Shown in pieces: positions 54,801 to 64,000 of a stretch of DNA of 64,000 nucleotides. Source of the DNA: Monoplex corrugatus (lineage: Eukaryota; Mollusca; Gastropoda; Littorinimorpha; Ranellidae); the NCBI GenBank assembly GCA_030674185.1, contig CM060312.1, positions 7,764,132 to 7,828,131 on the forward strand, written 5' to 3'. A model generated the notes under the pieces. It searched no databases, was not told the DNA's origin, and saw only the letters and a list, made by a program, of their open reading frames with translations. The translations under genes and the position numbers were made by a program. The first letter of the stretch is position 1; each line of letters opens with the position of its first letter.

Positions 54801-57800
54801 GGGTACCCTGGAAAGGGACTTTCATGAGGTCACAGAAGAGCCAAATGGCCCCTTCACTGAGGTCAACAGAAGAGCCAAGTGGCTCCTTCACTGAGGTCAA
54901 CAGAAGAGCCAAGTGGCTCCTTCATGAGGTCAACAGAAGAGACAAGTGGCCCCTTCACTGAGGTCAACAGAAGAGCCAAGTGGCCCCTTCACTGAGGTCA
55001 ACAGAAGAGCCAAGTGGCTCCTTCATGAGGTCAACAGAAGAGCCAAGTGGCTCCTTTACTGAGGTCAACAGAAGAGCCAAGTGGCTCCTTCACTGAGGTC
55101 AACAGAAGAGCCAAATGGCTCCTTCATGAGGTCAACAGAAGAGCCAAGTGGCTCCTTCACTGAGGTCAACAGAAGAGCCAAGTGGCTCCTTCATGAGGTC
55201 AACAGAAGAGCCAAGTGGCTCCTTCATGAGGTCAACAGAAGAGCCAAGTGGCCCTTCATGAGGTCAACAGAAGAGCCAAATGGCCCCTTCATGAGGTCAC
55301 AGAAGAGCCAAGTGGCCCCTTCATGAGGTCAACAGAAGAGCCAAGTGGCTCCTTCATGAGGTCAACAGAAGAGCCAAGTGGCTCCTTCATGAGGTCAACA
55401 GAAGAGCCAAGTGGCCCCTTCATGAGGCCAACAGAAGAGCCAAGTGGCTCCTTCATGAGGTCAACAGAAGAGCAAAGTGGCTCCTTCACTGAGGTCAACA
55501 GAAGAGCCAAGTGGTCCCTTCATGAGGTCAACAGAAGAGACAAGTGGCCCCTTCACTGAGGTCAACAGAAGAGCCAAGTGGCCCCTTCACTGAGGTCAAC
55601 AGAAGAGCCAAGTGGCTCCTTCATGAGGTCAACAGAAGAGCCAAGTGGCTCCTTTACTGAGGTCAACAGAAGAGCCAAGTGGCTCCTTCACTGAGGTCAA
55701 CAGAAGAGCCAATGGCTCCTTCATGAGGTCAACAGAAGAGCCAAGTGGCTCCTTCACTGAGGTCAACAGAAGAGCCAAGTGGCTCCTTCATGAGGTCAAC
55801 AGAAGAGCCAAGTGGCTCCTTCATGAGGTCAACAGAAGAGCCAAGTGGCCCCTTCATGAGGTCAACAGAAGAGCCAAATGGCCCCTTCATGAGGTCACAG
55901 AAGAGCCAAGTGGCCCCTTCATGAGGTCAACAGAAGAGCCAAGTGGCTCCTTCATGAGGTCAACAGAAGAGCCAAGTGGCTCCTTCATGAGGTCAACAGA
56001 AGAGCCAAGTGGCCCCTTCATGAGGCCAACAGAAGAGCCAAGTGGCTCCTTCATGAGGTCAACAGAAGAGCAAAGTGGCTCCTTCACTGAGGTCAACAGA
56101 AGAGCCAAGTGGCCCCTTCATGAGGTCAACAGAAGAGCCAAGTGGCCCCTTCACTGAGGTCAACAGAAGAGCCAAATGGCCCCTTCACTGAGGTCAACAG
56201 AAGAGCAAAGTGGCCCCTTCATGAGGTCAACAGAAGAGCCAAGTGGCTCCTTCATGAGGTCAACAGAAGAGCCAAGTGGCCCTTTCATGAGGTCAACAGA
56301 AGAGCCAGTGGCCCATTTACTGAGGTCAACAGAAGAACAAAGAGACCCCTTCACTGAGGTTGACAGAAAAGTTAAATAGCCCATTTACCGAGATCGACAG
56401 AAAAGCCAAGTGGCCCATTCACTGAGATCGACAGAAAAGCCAAGTGGCCCATTCACTGAGATCAACAGAAAAGCCAAGTGGCCCATTCATTGAGATCGAC
56501 AGAAAAGCCAAGTGGCCCATTCACTGAGATCAACAGAAAAGCCAAGTGGCCCATTCACTGAGATCGACAGAAAAGCCAAGTGGCCCATTCACTGAGATCA
56601 ACAGGAAAGCCAAGTGGCCCATTCAATGTGATTGACAGAAAAGCCAAGTGGCCCATTCAATGTGATTGACAGAAAAGCCAAGTGGCCCATTCACTGTCAT
56701 TGACAGAAAAGCCAAGTGGCCCATTCAATGTGATTGACAGAAAAGCCAAGTGGCCCATTCACTGTAATTGACAGAAAAGCCAAGTGGCCCATTCACTGTC
56801 ATTGACAGAAAAGCCAAGTGGCCCATTCACTGTCATTGACAGAAAAGCCAAGTGGCCCATTCACTGTCATTGACAGAAAAGCCAAGTGGCCCATTCAATG
56901 TGATTGACAGAAAAGCCAAGTGGCCCATTCACTGTAATTGACAGAAAAGCCAAGTGGCCCATTCACTGTCATTGACAGAAAAGCCAAGTGGCCCATTCAA
57001 TGTGATTGACAGAAAAGCCAAGTGGCCCATTCACTGTCATTGACAGAAAAGCCAAGTGGCCCATTCAATGTGATTGACAGAAAAGCCAAGTGGCCCATTC
57101 ACTGTCATTGACAGAAAAGCCAAGTGGCCCATTCAATTTGATTGACAGAAAAGCCAAGTGGCCCATTCAATGTGATTGACAGAAAAGCCAAGTGGCCCAT
57201 TCACTGTCATTGACAGAAAAGCCAAGTGGCCCATTCAATGTGATTGACAGAAAAGCCAAGTGGCCCATTCACTGTCATTGACAGAAAAGCCAAGTGGCCC
57301 ATTCACTGTCATTGACAGAAAAGCCAAGTGGCCCATTATTGAAGTTAACAAAGAGCAAGGTAACCCCTTCACTGACGTCGACAGAAAAATCAAGTAGCAT
57401 ACATCAAAGACTGGACCAAGTTCATCATGCCTGAACTAACGCTGTTGCAGAGATAGGTATGGATAATGTGTCTACTGTTCCATACCTTCAGTCCCCCCAG
57501 TAATCACAATGGTTATAGGATTAGATCATGACTCTTTCCTACAATCAGTTCTTTTGACAGAGCCATGGATCAAGACTTAATACCTTGAGTTTAATCCAAG
57601 CCCACAATATTAAAAACTGGCTCATTAATTGCCCATCTACACGTTTTCATCATTCTGATGGTATCAACTTAGCGCTTCATAGGTCCTTTCTCCCTCCTCT
57701 CCTCCATTTCCTTGCAGTTCTGGTGTAAGGTTCTGCATAGGCTCAGGAGTCTGCTAGATAACTGGAGAACATACAGAATTGTCTAAGTACGATGAATCCC

Positions 57801-58686
57801 TCCTGATCAAACTCCAAACTCCATACAACGGGAAGACAGGAGAAGTGACCTGTGGGTCAACTTCAAACTCACCTGCATTTGCTGGGTATAGACTTGCTGG
57901 ACGGGGGACGTACAGCAGTGGGGTTACGAGGATCCAACATCCATGGGTCGATCCGCACTTTCTGCTGCCGTGGCGATGTAATGGGACTGTCTCCACTGGG
58001 CTCTCTCATCCGCAATCTTAAGGCAGATAAGCATGAACATTAGTTTTTCCCCTGTTAACATATTAACGAGATAATAATTATCACTTGTTGTGTTTTCCGC
58101 CAACAACGTTGTTAGTATACTACTGAGGTAATGATTGTCACCTGTTGTACCTCCCACTCACCCTCAAATCCTGTTAATACAGTATTGAGATAATGATTAT
58201 CACCTGTTGTCCCCCCCCCCCCCCCACCAATGCTGTCAATAAACTATCAGGATAAAGATTATCACCTGCTGTGTTAAACCATGACACCCCCACACCACCC
58301 CGACCCACACAATACTGTTAATCTGCTATTGAAATAATGGTTGTTATATGCTGTGTTTTACCCCACAATGTTGTAATACTCTACAAGATAATGATTACCA
58401 CCTGATGAGCTTCTCCCCCCCCTCCCCCTAATATATGTAATGGCCTACTACAGTCTGATTCAGACACATATCCTCCAAGCCCACAAACACACAGGTTTAT
58501 TTTCTTTTGTATTCGAGAATAACAGCCACTCAAATGGTCATATTATCCACTGACAGCATCTTCACGCTGAGACATGTGTGTATGCTGTTCTGATGCAGCC
58601 CACACTGAGTGGACAACACATGTTCTGTACAATATGCATACTCTGATTTCAAGGAGCAGGGGAGGGAGGGAGGGGGAGAAGAAAGA

Positions 58687-58721
<35 letters not shown>

Positions 58722-58892
58722 ATGCAAAACTAAAACAAACAAAAAAAACAAACAAAATACCACACAGCATCAGGTAAATGGACCAGTGAGGCATAAAACA
58801 CAAAAGCAGAGGCTGAGAAAAAAAAGAAAAAGAAAAAGAGAGAGAGTGACAGAGAGATAGAGAGAGACAGACAGAGACAGAGAGACAAAAAG

Positions 58893-58939
<47 letters not shown>

Positions 58940-59775
58940 CAGACAGAGACAGAAAAACAGAGATAGAGAGAGAGGGACACACACAGAGACAGAAGACAAC
59001 AGACAGAGAGAACAAGAAGAAATTTATAGTACAGCAGTTCCAGAAGGAGAATGTCTGATGGACAGAATTTGACAAGCGGACTGAAACAGCACAACCTTCA
59101 ATTGAACAGAGAATGAAGACAGAACTGTACATATCCTCTATCCAAGAAAGGAAAAGCACAGTTGTCTCCCTCATAACAGTGAGAACAAGTATTTCCATCT
59201 CTGATGCAGATCATCATTATCATCATGTGCTTTGCCACATAGCATTGGCAATCATGGCCCTCCAATCGAATCTATCTTTCGTTGCTGCAAGTATATCTTC
59301 TACCCTTTTTGTCCAAATCAATTCTACAAAACTGTCTCTCTCCCTGGATCTATCTGGTGCTCTCTTTCCCTCTAGCTTTCCTGTTGTGACTAGTATTCAA
59401 ATTTCTTTTGCCTCATAAAATGCCCTATAAATGTTGTCTGTCTCTTCCTAATCTTGGTTTTGTGTGTTTGTGTGTATTTGCTTCTTTCAAGACTGTCTTG
59501 TTTTTTCTGTTTATGGAACTCTTAACGCTCTTCTTAGAAACCACATTTCAGCTGGCTCTATCTTGTTCCGACTTTGCTTATTGATTGTCCAGGCTTTGCA
59601 ACTGTATAACAGGGCAAGTGCCTACATTTGAAAATGCATCCCTTGGCAATTGTCTCGTTATAACCTTCACCTCTCACAGGGTGCCTGAGGAGGGAGGGGT
59701 GGGACATGTACTTCCAGTGACAAGGAATAGATTTGTATGGAAGGCCATGATTGCCAATGCCACGCGGCAGGGCAC

Positions 59776-59811
<36 letters not shown>

Positions 59812-62210
59812 CCTCACCTGAAAGGTTGCTCATCTCCCAGCTCCTGTTTTTCCCTCTGTGCCTGTCTCTGCTGTAGTTTTTCCTGTAGTGTGGACTGTTT
59901 CAGGTGACCGACAGACAGGGGTTCGTGACCCTTACTGGACGCAGTCTGTGGCCGACTACCAACGGGGGTGGGGGCCGGGGCAGGTGTGGGGACACGCAGC
60001 ATGGAGGGGTTGGCGGTTTTGGGTCGGGACAGTCTGCCATGAGACTCCAGGCCTGTTGTGTGGACAGAATGGTATGAATAGTTCAATAGTGAAAATAAAG
60101 TACTGAGTGTTTATCTCATACACATGCACAAATATATGCATGCACACATGGCATAAATATATAAATAGTGTCTTGTACGCACATACAAATGCATGCATGC
60201 GCACACACACAGAGACAAAGCACACAAACATACAGAGACAAAGCACACAAACATACTTCATCTTCTGTGAGATATGTGTGTGTGTACTTGTGCGTGTGTG
60301 TGTGCTTCATGTATGTGTTTACTTGGGTGTGTGTGCCATATGTGAGTGCGTGTACTTGTGTGTGTGTGTATGTGTGTGTGTACTTGTGTGTGCGTGTATG
60401 TGAGTGTGTGTGTGTACTTGTGTTGCGTGTATGTGTGAGTGTATGATAAGCATTACAGACTTGGTATGCAAGATATGAGATAGCTGTGTACTTAATAATG
60501 ATTTCAGGTAGGAAAGGTCAGGTTTCTATGCATGCTTGAAGACTCAGCAATTAAAGTTGTGAGATCAATCCAGCCCAAGCTGAAGACTGGCAAAACACGT
60601 AAAGTCCATGAGGCAGTGGATGCAATGAAGGATTCCCCATGATCAGACAAATAGTAGGACACCCACAAACCAATAGGCAGGGACTGAGATCAATAAAAAT
60701 GGAACAGGGGTCAGAGACCAATGGAAAGGCAAAAAGAGATATACAAGAGATTCAGAAAGAAGAGAACGCCAAAAGAATCCAGAAAGCAGTCCAGCAAGGC
60801 CAGAAGAAGCAATGGACAACATGGAAAAGTGCACTTGAAAGAAGTCTAAGCTGAAATGATATGCAGCATACGGCCCCTCTACGGATCAGTTTAATTCTCA
60901 GACCTGTATATGACCTCCTACCCTTGAACGCACATCTGGTGAAATGGGAGAAATCAGATGACTGTTTGTCACTCTGCTCAAGCAAACAGACAGTGGAACA
61001 TGTCCTGAAGTCATGCAAAGTAGCACTAATTCAAGAAAGGTTCACACGGTGACAAAATCAAGCGCTTCAAGAAATCACTCAAGTGATCAGTATTGCTGGG
61101 GAAAAACCATGGCACCAGAAGCTTCAGTAACCTTTCACACAGCAGGAGGCAGCAAACTGTGGCCTGAAAAAGCTGTGACATCCAAAGCATGACAGCGGGA
61201 TCTACTGGATGGAGGGGATGACTGGGAGTGCACAGATCTTCTAGAATGGAACAAACACCCAGAAGTCATCAGCAAGAGTGGTACAACATCAAACACAGTG
61301 CTCCACTCTCATTTATCAAAACAAATGATTCTGATTGAACACACAGTGTGGTATGAAAGTAAGACAGCAAAGGACCATTCTACAAGACTGAAATATATGC
61401 CAGTAGCCAGCAACTTGAGGAAATCCAACTTCCAAACCAAAGTCCTCACCAAAGAGGATGGGTCAAAGGGAGGTACATCTGCATATGACCTCATGAAACA
61501 GCTCTCAATTTCTGAGAAGCAGAAAACCAGAACCCTGAAGGCAATAGAAAAAACAGCTGAAAAGATTTCCGGCTGGACATGGTCAAGGAGGCACAAAAGG
61601 AACTTCATACAGCTTAAAATGTCTCAATGTACAACAGGTGTCCAGTAACTAACTGATAAAGACGTCTGTCACATGGGTGACTTGGCCTTGAGGCGCCCAG
61701 CAACCCTGGAGGTGAAGCTTCATGCTCAGGTGGATGACAAAATACATGGCAACAGCAGAAAGTGAATGTGGCCTGGACCTCACAGAGTATAAGAAATTTT
61801 GGCTGAAGCACTTGCTGGGTGTGGTGGGGGCAGGGGGAAAAGTGGATTCTCTTCTGAAGACCTTTTATTGTCCAAGTTTCTCCAGACTGTCTTGCTATAT
61901 GATTTTGTGGTTTTCTTGCCATCTGATCTGTGGAAGTTTGTAAAGAATGCATCAGGCAGAGTGTAACAAAAATCTTCCATTACCATTCTTGTTCTTGTTA
62001 ACATCATTATTAAGGTAAAATGAAACAGATTACCTAACAACTGACAAGCAATAAAAAGATCAAAGTAACAACAAAATAAAGCAGACGACATTACCAAACA
62101 TGTGAGCTTTGTGCTGTGGTGCTGACTTGACTCGTTGTTGCTGCATCATCTGACGTCGCTGCTGTGCAGAATGGGCACGCAGCACTCGTTGCATACGCAG
62201 CAGCATATGT
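51815..62210 (-). CDS. C-terminal four exons of an unrecognised protein
   Basis: Exons in transcript order: 62210-62095, 60052-59818, 58016-57873, 52010-51815 (stop TGA 51817-51815). All junctions are GT-AG and phases agree, giving 229 residues. The first exon is Gln/Arg/Met-rich and probably helical (MLLRMQRVLRAHSAQQRRQM). The second has Pro/Ala/Thr-rich spacer sequence with SRPKTA and SRPQTA, then a Gln/Lys/Glu coiled-coil-like LQEKLQQRQAQREKQE. The third is basic and Pro/Ser-rich (SPRQQKVRIDPWMLDPRN). The last has TALEEELLAARFPDQSMRLLQ and ends TPFSMYS. No catalytic domain is visible. RPxTA/KSAP-type basic motifs are common in microtubule- and cilium-associated proteins, but this is only a resemblance. 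The gene starts upstream, beyond 62.2 kb. I do not recognise the family. Confidence 0.75.
52117..52435 (-). repeat. tRNA-derived SINE, family C copy 3 (about 320 bp)
   Basis: Read on the - strand: GGGGCCTGATAGTCAAGTGG (A-box region), GGCTAGGTTTGTTCCTG (B-box region), then GAGATTTTCCAAATCTCCC and CCCCTTCATGTGTATACTCC. Matches 18415-18757 in block order and length. Confidence 0.75.
52645..52700. repeat. (AAT)n run with TATATAGCGC tail
   Basis: About seven AAT units followed by TTTATTATATAGCGCAAAAT, a form typical of the 3' end of small dispersed elements. Insufficient for class assignment. Confidence 0.6.
53440..54060. repeat. Unclassified repeat unit with palindromes and a 255-bp duplication
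   Basis: Two copies of the 15-bp dyad AGGACACAGTGTCCT (53456-53470 and 53488-53502) precede a segment in which TACTGAAGTCGCACCTTGCT through GAACAGTGTGTGAATTTTA appears twice (about 53688-53798 and 53943-54053). Neither part codes. Looks like part of a transposon, type unknown. Confidence 0.6.
54061..54350. other. GC-rich island, function unknown
   Basis: Markedly richer in GC and CpG than its surroundings (GCTGAGCGCTGGGCGATGG, AACGCGCTCGATAAAAC), with repeated CGGACA(C/G)/GTCCG motifs near 54250-54350. May be the promoter end of a mobile element, or a retrocopy edge; no gene is evident. Confidence 0.4.
54690..54825 (+). pseudogene. LINE RT C-terminal fragment next to a minisatellite
   Basis: Reads FIATVKGRKLAWFGHVTHHN, then TPSKTILQGTLE. 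The RRKLxWFGHVTRHDxLxKTxLQGTLEGG block is a hallmark of the C-terminus of CR1/RTE-like LINE proteins. It breaks exactly where the tandem array at 54829 begins. The family differs from the YGCExWT fragments only in the part preserved; they may be the same element. Confidence 0.7.
54829..57345. repeat. 2.5-kb composite minisatellite, 30-36-bp units, about 75 copies
   Basis: Left part (54829-56340): units of GAGGTCAACAGAAGAGCC AAGTGGCTCCTTCA with or without CT, with a higher-order duplication about 598 bp apart (for example the variant GAGACAAGTGGCC at 54939 and 55537). Right part (56340-57345): GACAGAAAAGCCAAGTGGCC CATTCA plus CTGTCATT or ATGTGATT. The shared core CAAGTGGCC shows a common origin. 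Located in the intron between 57873 and 52010. Confidence 0.96.
57556..57772 (+). repeat. tRNA-derived SINE, family A copy 2
   Basis: GACAGAGCCATGGATC, B-box-like GAGTTTAATCC (57587-57597), then TGCCCATCTACACGTTTTCA and TCCTTTCTCCCTCCTC: same block order as 3268-3478. Confidence 0.6.
58050..58430. other. Intron with a diverged tandem repeat of about 60 bp
   Basis: The phrase TGAGATAATGATTATCACCTGTTGT recurs about six times with variations, separated by C-rich stretches (58211-58226, 58415-58430). A decayed minisatellite or repeated duplication; not coding. Confidence 0.6.
58440..59060 (+). repeat. Dispersed repeat family B copy 4, disrupted by (GA)n runs
   Basis: CAGGTAAATGGACCAGTGAGGC and AGAAATTTATAGTACAGCAGTTCCAGAAGG match the 3' half of family B. 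Between them are (GA)n runs at 58695-58720 and 58830-58995. Confidence 0.5.
59195..59600 (-). pseudogene. LINE 3' end, copy 4
   Basis: Plus-strand ATCATCATGTGCTTTGCCAC, ATCATGGCCCTCCAATCGAA, CTCATAAAATGCCCTATAAA and AGAAACCACATTTCAGCTGG match copy 1 over about 400 bp, including the reverse complement of the YGCExWT coding tail. Confidence 0.75.
59605..59812 (+). pseudogene. LINE 3' end, copy 5, with (ATG)n tail
   Basis: GGACATGTACTTCCAGTGAC, AAGGAATAGATTTGTATGGA, GGCCATGATTGCCAATGCCA and CGGCAGGGCACATGATGATG. Opposite orientation to copy 4. The tail of about 11 ATG units ends 7 nt from the donor of the 60052-59818 exon. Confidence 0.75.
60118..60450. repeat. (CA)n then (TG)n arrays
   Basis: CA-rich 60118-60255 and TG-rich 60275-60445, with ACAAAGCACACAAACATACAG repeated twice. 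The two halves could fold into a long imperfect hairpin. Confidence 0.9.
60532..61680 (+). pseudogene. Decayed LINE ORF fragment (RT 3' portion), about 1.1 kb
   Basis: Three frames carry parts of one ORF: EIQKEENAKRIQKAVQQGQK near 60750; then LRISLILRPVYDLLPLNAHL, VKWEKSDDCLSLCSSKQTVE and HVLKSCKVALIQERFTR (60870-61050); then KTRTLKAIEKTAEKISGWTWS near 61540. The RxxYDxLPxxxxLxxW..CPLCxxxxTxxHxLxxC pattern is found C-terminal to RT in a group of aquatic-invertebrate LINEs. Several frameshifts and stops make it dead. Confidence 0.7.
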
Positions 62211-62394
62211 CTGTATATACAGTTATATAATTACACAACATGAATAAAGGTAGTCTTGAATTTTTGATGATTCTATAAATCATGAATGCTTAGAGGCAAA
62301 CGTAAAAACTATACCGGTAATCATAAATTTAAAGGGGAAAAATGCTCAATGGCAAATGTTCATTATGAGTCCAAAATGTTGGGTGTCTCCTCAA

Positions 62395-62600
62395 TAACCA
62401 AACACAAATATACACATACACACACGCCACACACACAAACTCAAGTGCCCTCCCATACACACAAATCATAACACAACACAACACAACACACAACTCAACA
62501 CAACACAACACAACACAACACACAACTCAACAGAACACAATGCAACACAAGACAAGACAAAATGCAACACAACATAACAAAACAAACAAACAAGACCAAA
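62395..62600. repeat. (CA)n and (AACAC)n microsatellites
   Basis: CA-rich 62401-62445, then about 20 units of AACAC/ACAACTC through 62600. Confidence 0.93.
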
Positions 62601-62609
62601 GCAGTTCAA

Positions 62610-63350
62610 TTACCACATTTAGTATCTAAATGAAAAAAAAACACGAAAAAAAACCCCCAAAAACAACCAGTGGGGTAGAGGGGGTGGGGGAGAAAGATAA
62701 GGTTGTGGTTACTGATGATATGCACATACAAATGTGCTTACATAAATCACACAAATTAATTTGATTAGGCATGTATATTTGCAAACTCAAACAGCTATAG
62801 ACACAGTTTGAGTTTCAGAAGCTGACATCTCCTCCCTCCAAATGAATTCCATATGCACTGACGACACTGGCACCATATGATGGTGATCCAAAATGACCAT
62901 GGCATAAGCTTTAAGCCTGCACATAACCCATGAGGTGGCCAGGTCCTGATGTCTTACCTAGCGTATGGGTTTTGTATCTTACGTCTGTATCAGTTTGTCA
63001 TAGGAACAATTTTTGCTACACACACTTATACATGGTAACAAGTCACGTTTATACATGAATGTGTGTGTGTCCACACATATACACTTCACTCTCTGAAAGA
63101 GCTGTAAACATCATTCCATGAAGTATTCAAAGAACTCCACTGGTTACCAATCAAATCTTACTTCTAGTATAAAACTGCAAGTCTTGCTTATTGCCCTTTC
63201 AATGGGTCTTTATCACATACTTCTCTGAAGACCTTCTGTTGTCTAGCTCTCCCTAGAGTTCTTCTACCATACCTTGCAGACCACCTTTGTACAAATCAAA
63301 CAAAGCACTCCCTGTGAACCTCAAAACAAAAATGATACCAAAACACAACC
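62610..63350. other. Intron or upstream sequence, nothing recognised
   Basis: A-rich run 62630-62650, a G-rich stretch 62670-62690 and otherwise unique sequence. No exon in the phase required to precede 62210 was seen. Confidence 0.45.
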
Positions 63351-63534
63351 TTAGCCCTTTGATTCCCACACACTATCCACCAACTGCAAAAACTTAAACC
63401 CTTTGACTCCCTCATCCTATCCACCAGTTTCCTGCAAGATAGGGTGAGGGAGTCAAATGGTTAAGTTTTTGCTTTGCTAGCATGGTTGACAACGCAGGGA
63501 GCTGGTGGACAGAGTGCGGGAGTCAAAGGGTTGA
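63351..63534. mobile_element. TTAA foldback element, full copy (184 bp)
   Basis: CCCTTTGATTCCCACACACT at the left matches GTGCGGGAGTCAAAGGG at the right. The inner pair is AACCCTTTGACTCCCTCATC and GGTGAGGGAGTCAAATGGTT around CCACCAGTTTCCTGC. Outer TTAA ends are altered (TTAG, TTGA). Confidence 0.75.
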
Positions 63535-63640
63535 TACAGCTGGTGAGCAAACTTTCAGTTTTATCACTCCATCTGTTTGGAATCAGTGCTGGCTGATGTA
63601 AGCAATCTGCCCATCCACCCTTCTGCACTTCAAGTCACAG

Positions 63641-63834
63641 TTAACCTTTTGACTCCCACACTCTATCCATCAACTGCAAAAACTTAAAACTCTGACTCCC
63701 TCACCCTATCCACCAGTTTCCTGCTGATAGCTGGTAGATAGGGTGAGGGAATAAAAGGGTTAAGTTTTTGCTTTGCTAGTGCAGTTGACAATACCGGATT
63801 CTGGTGGACAGGGTGCAAGAGTCAAAGGGGTAAA
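63641..63834. mobile_element. TTAA foldback element, full copy (194 bp)
   Basis: TTAACCTTTTGACTCCCACA at the left and GCAAGAGTCAAAGGGGTAA at the right. The inner pair is CTCCCTCACCCTATCCACCA and GGTAGATAGGGTGAGGGA. Lies about 106 bp from the previous copy in the same orientation. Confidence 0.78.
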
Positions 63835-64000
63835 GGACTTAACTGTCCTCCAAGTCTCCTTCCATGGCTGATATCATCATCATTGCTTGCTGATCAATAT
63901 GCACAATATGTACTTCTAATCAATGATCATGTGACATCACGTAACCATCTGCGTATGTACATGTTTATGACCACAGATAGATGCATACATGTATGGTCAG

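Noticed and set aside
54829..56379. Long repeat protein EVNRRAKWLLH / MRSTEEPSGSF
   Set aside because: Minisatellite translation; units vary in length by 1-2 bp so no frame is maintained, and it lies within an intron.

Overview
This is a spliced eukaryotic locus, AT-rich in its non-coding parts and packed with dinucleotide runs, minisatellites and transposon remnants. The protein matches (CPEB1-type CPEB, COMMD7, UQCC6/Brawnin), the long introns, the tRNA-derived SINEs and LINE ends with ATG-repeat tails, and the general repeat style suggest a marine lophotrochozoan, most likely a gastropod mollusc. The species is inference only. Most long open frames in the window are read-through of tandem repeats. 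The real coding sequence is in short exons that had to be joined by splice sites and phase.

Layout. (1) 1209-3703, + strand: a two-exon microprotein gene, UQCC6/Brawnin-like (58 aa), with a poly(A) signal at 3791. (2) 12226-25163, - strand: an 11-exon gene for a CPEB1-type cytoplasmic polyadenylation element-binding protein (about 576 aa; two RRMs and a ZZ zinc-binding C-terminus). A probable 5' non-coding exon and TATA/CCAAT promoter lie near 29.1-29.4 kb. Its 3' UTR may run to a poly(A) signal at about 4.37 kb, across two minisatellites and a BEL/Pao-like LTR remnant. (3) 31097-42473, + strand: COMMD7 in nine exons, divergent from CPEB and separated from its promoter by about 1.8 kb. (4) 51815-62210, - strand: the last four exons of an unrecognised gene (229 C-terminal residues, basic, Gln/Arg- and Pro/Ser-rich), convergent with COMMD7; it continues beyond the right edge or into unseen exons.

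The rest is repeat biology. Minisatellites have units of about 15, 23, 29, 31, 34, 53, 55, 61, 67 and 58 bp. There are a piggyBac-type non-autonomous element in a CPEB intron, a second TTAA-flanked element at 50.6 kb and at least seven copies of a TTAA-bounded foldback element. There are also several tRNA-derived SINEs, at least five 3'-truncated LINE ends and a 1.1-kb decayed LINE ORF.

The most unusual items are: a 619-bp BEL/Pao-like element whose two termini are inverted copies of the same LTR end and which carries a perfect 5-bp target duplication; the TTAA foldback family; a CPEB intron that appears to need a GC-AG donor; the absence of the expected small RRM1 linker exon from a CPEB intron now filled by a 29-bp minisatellite and a piggyBac element; and a homopolymer frameshift in COMMD7 exon 5. 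I found no bacterial-type system, CRISPR array or intact transposase.
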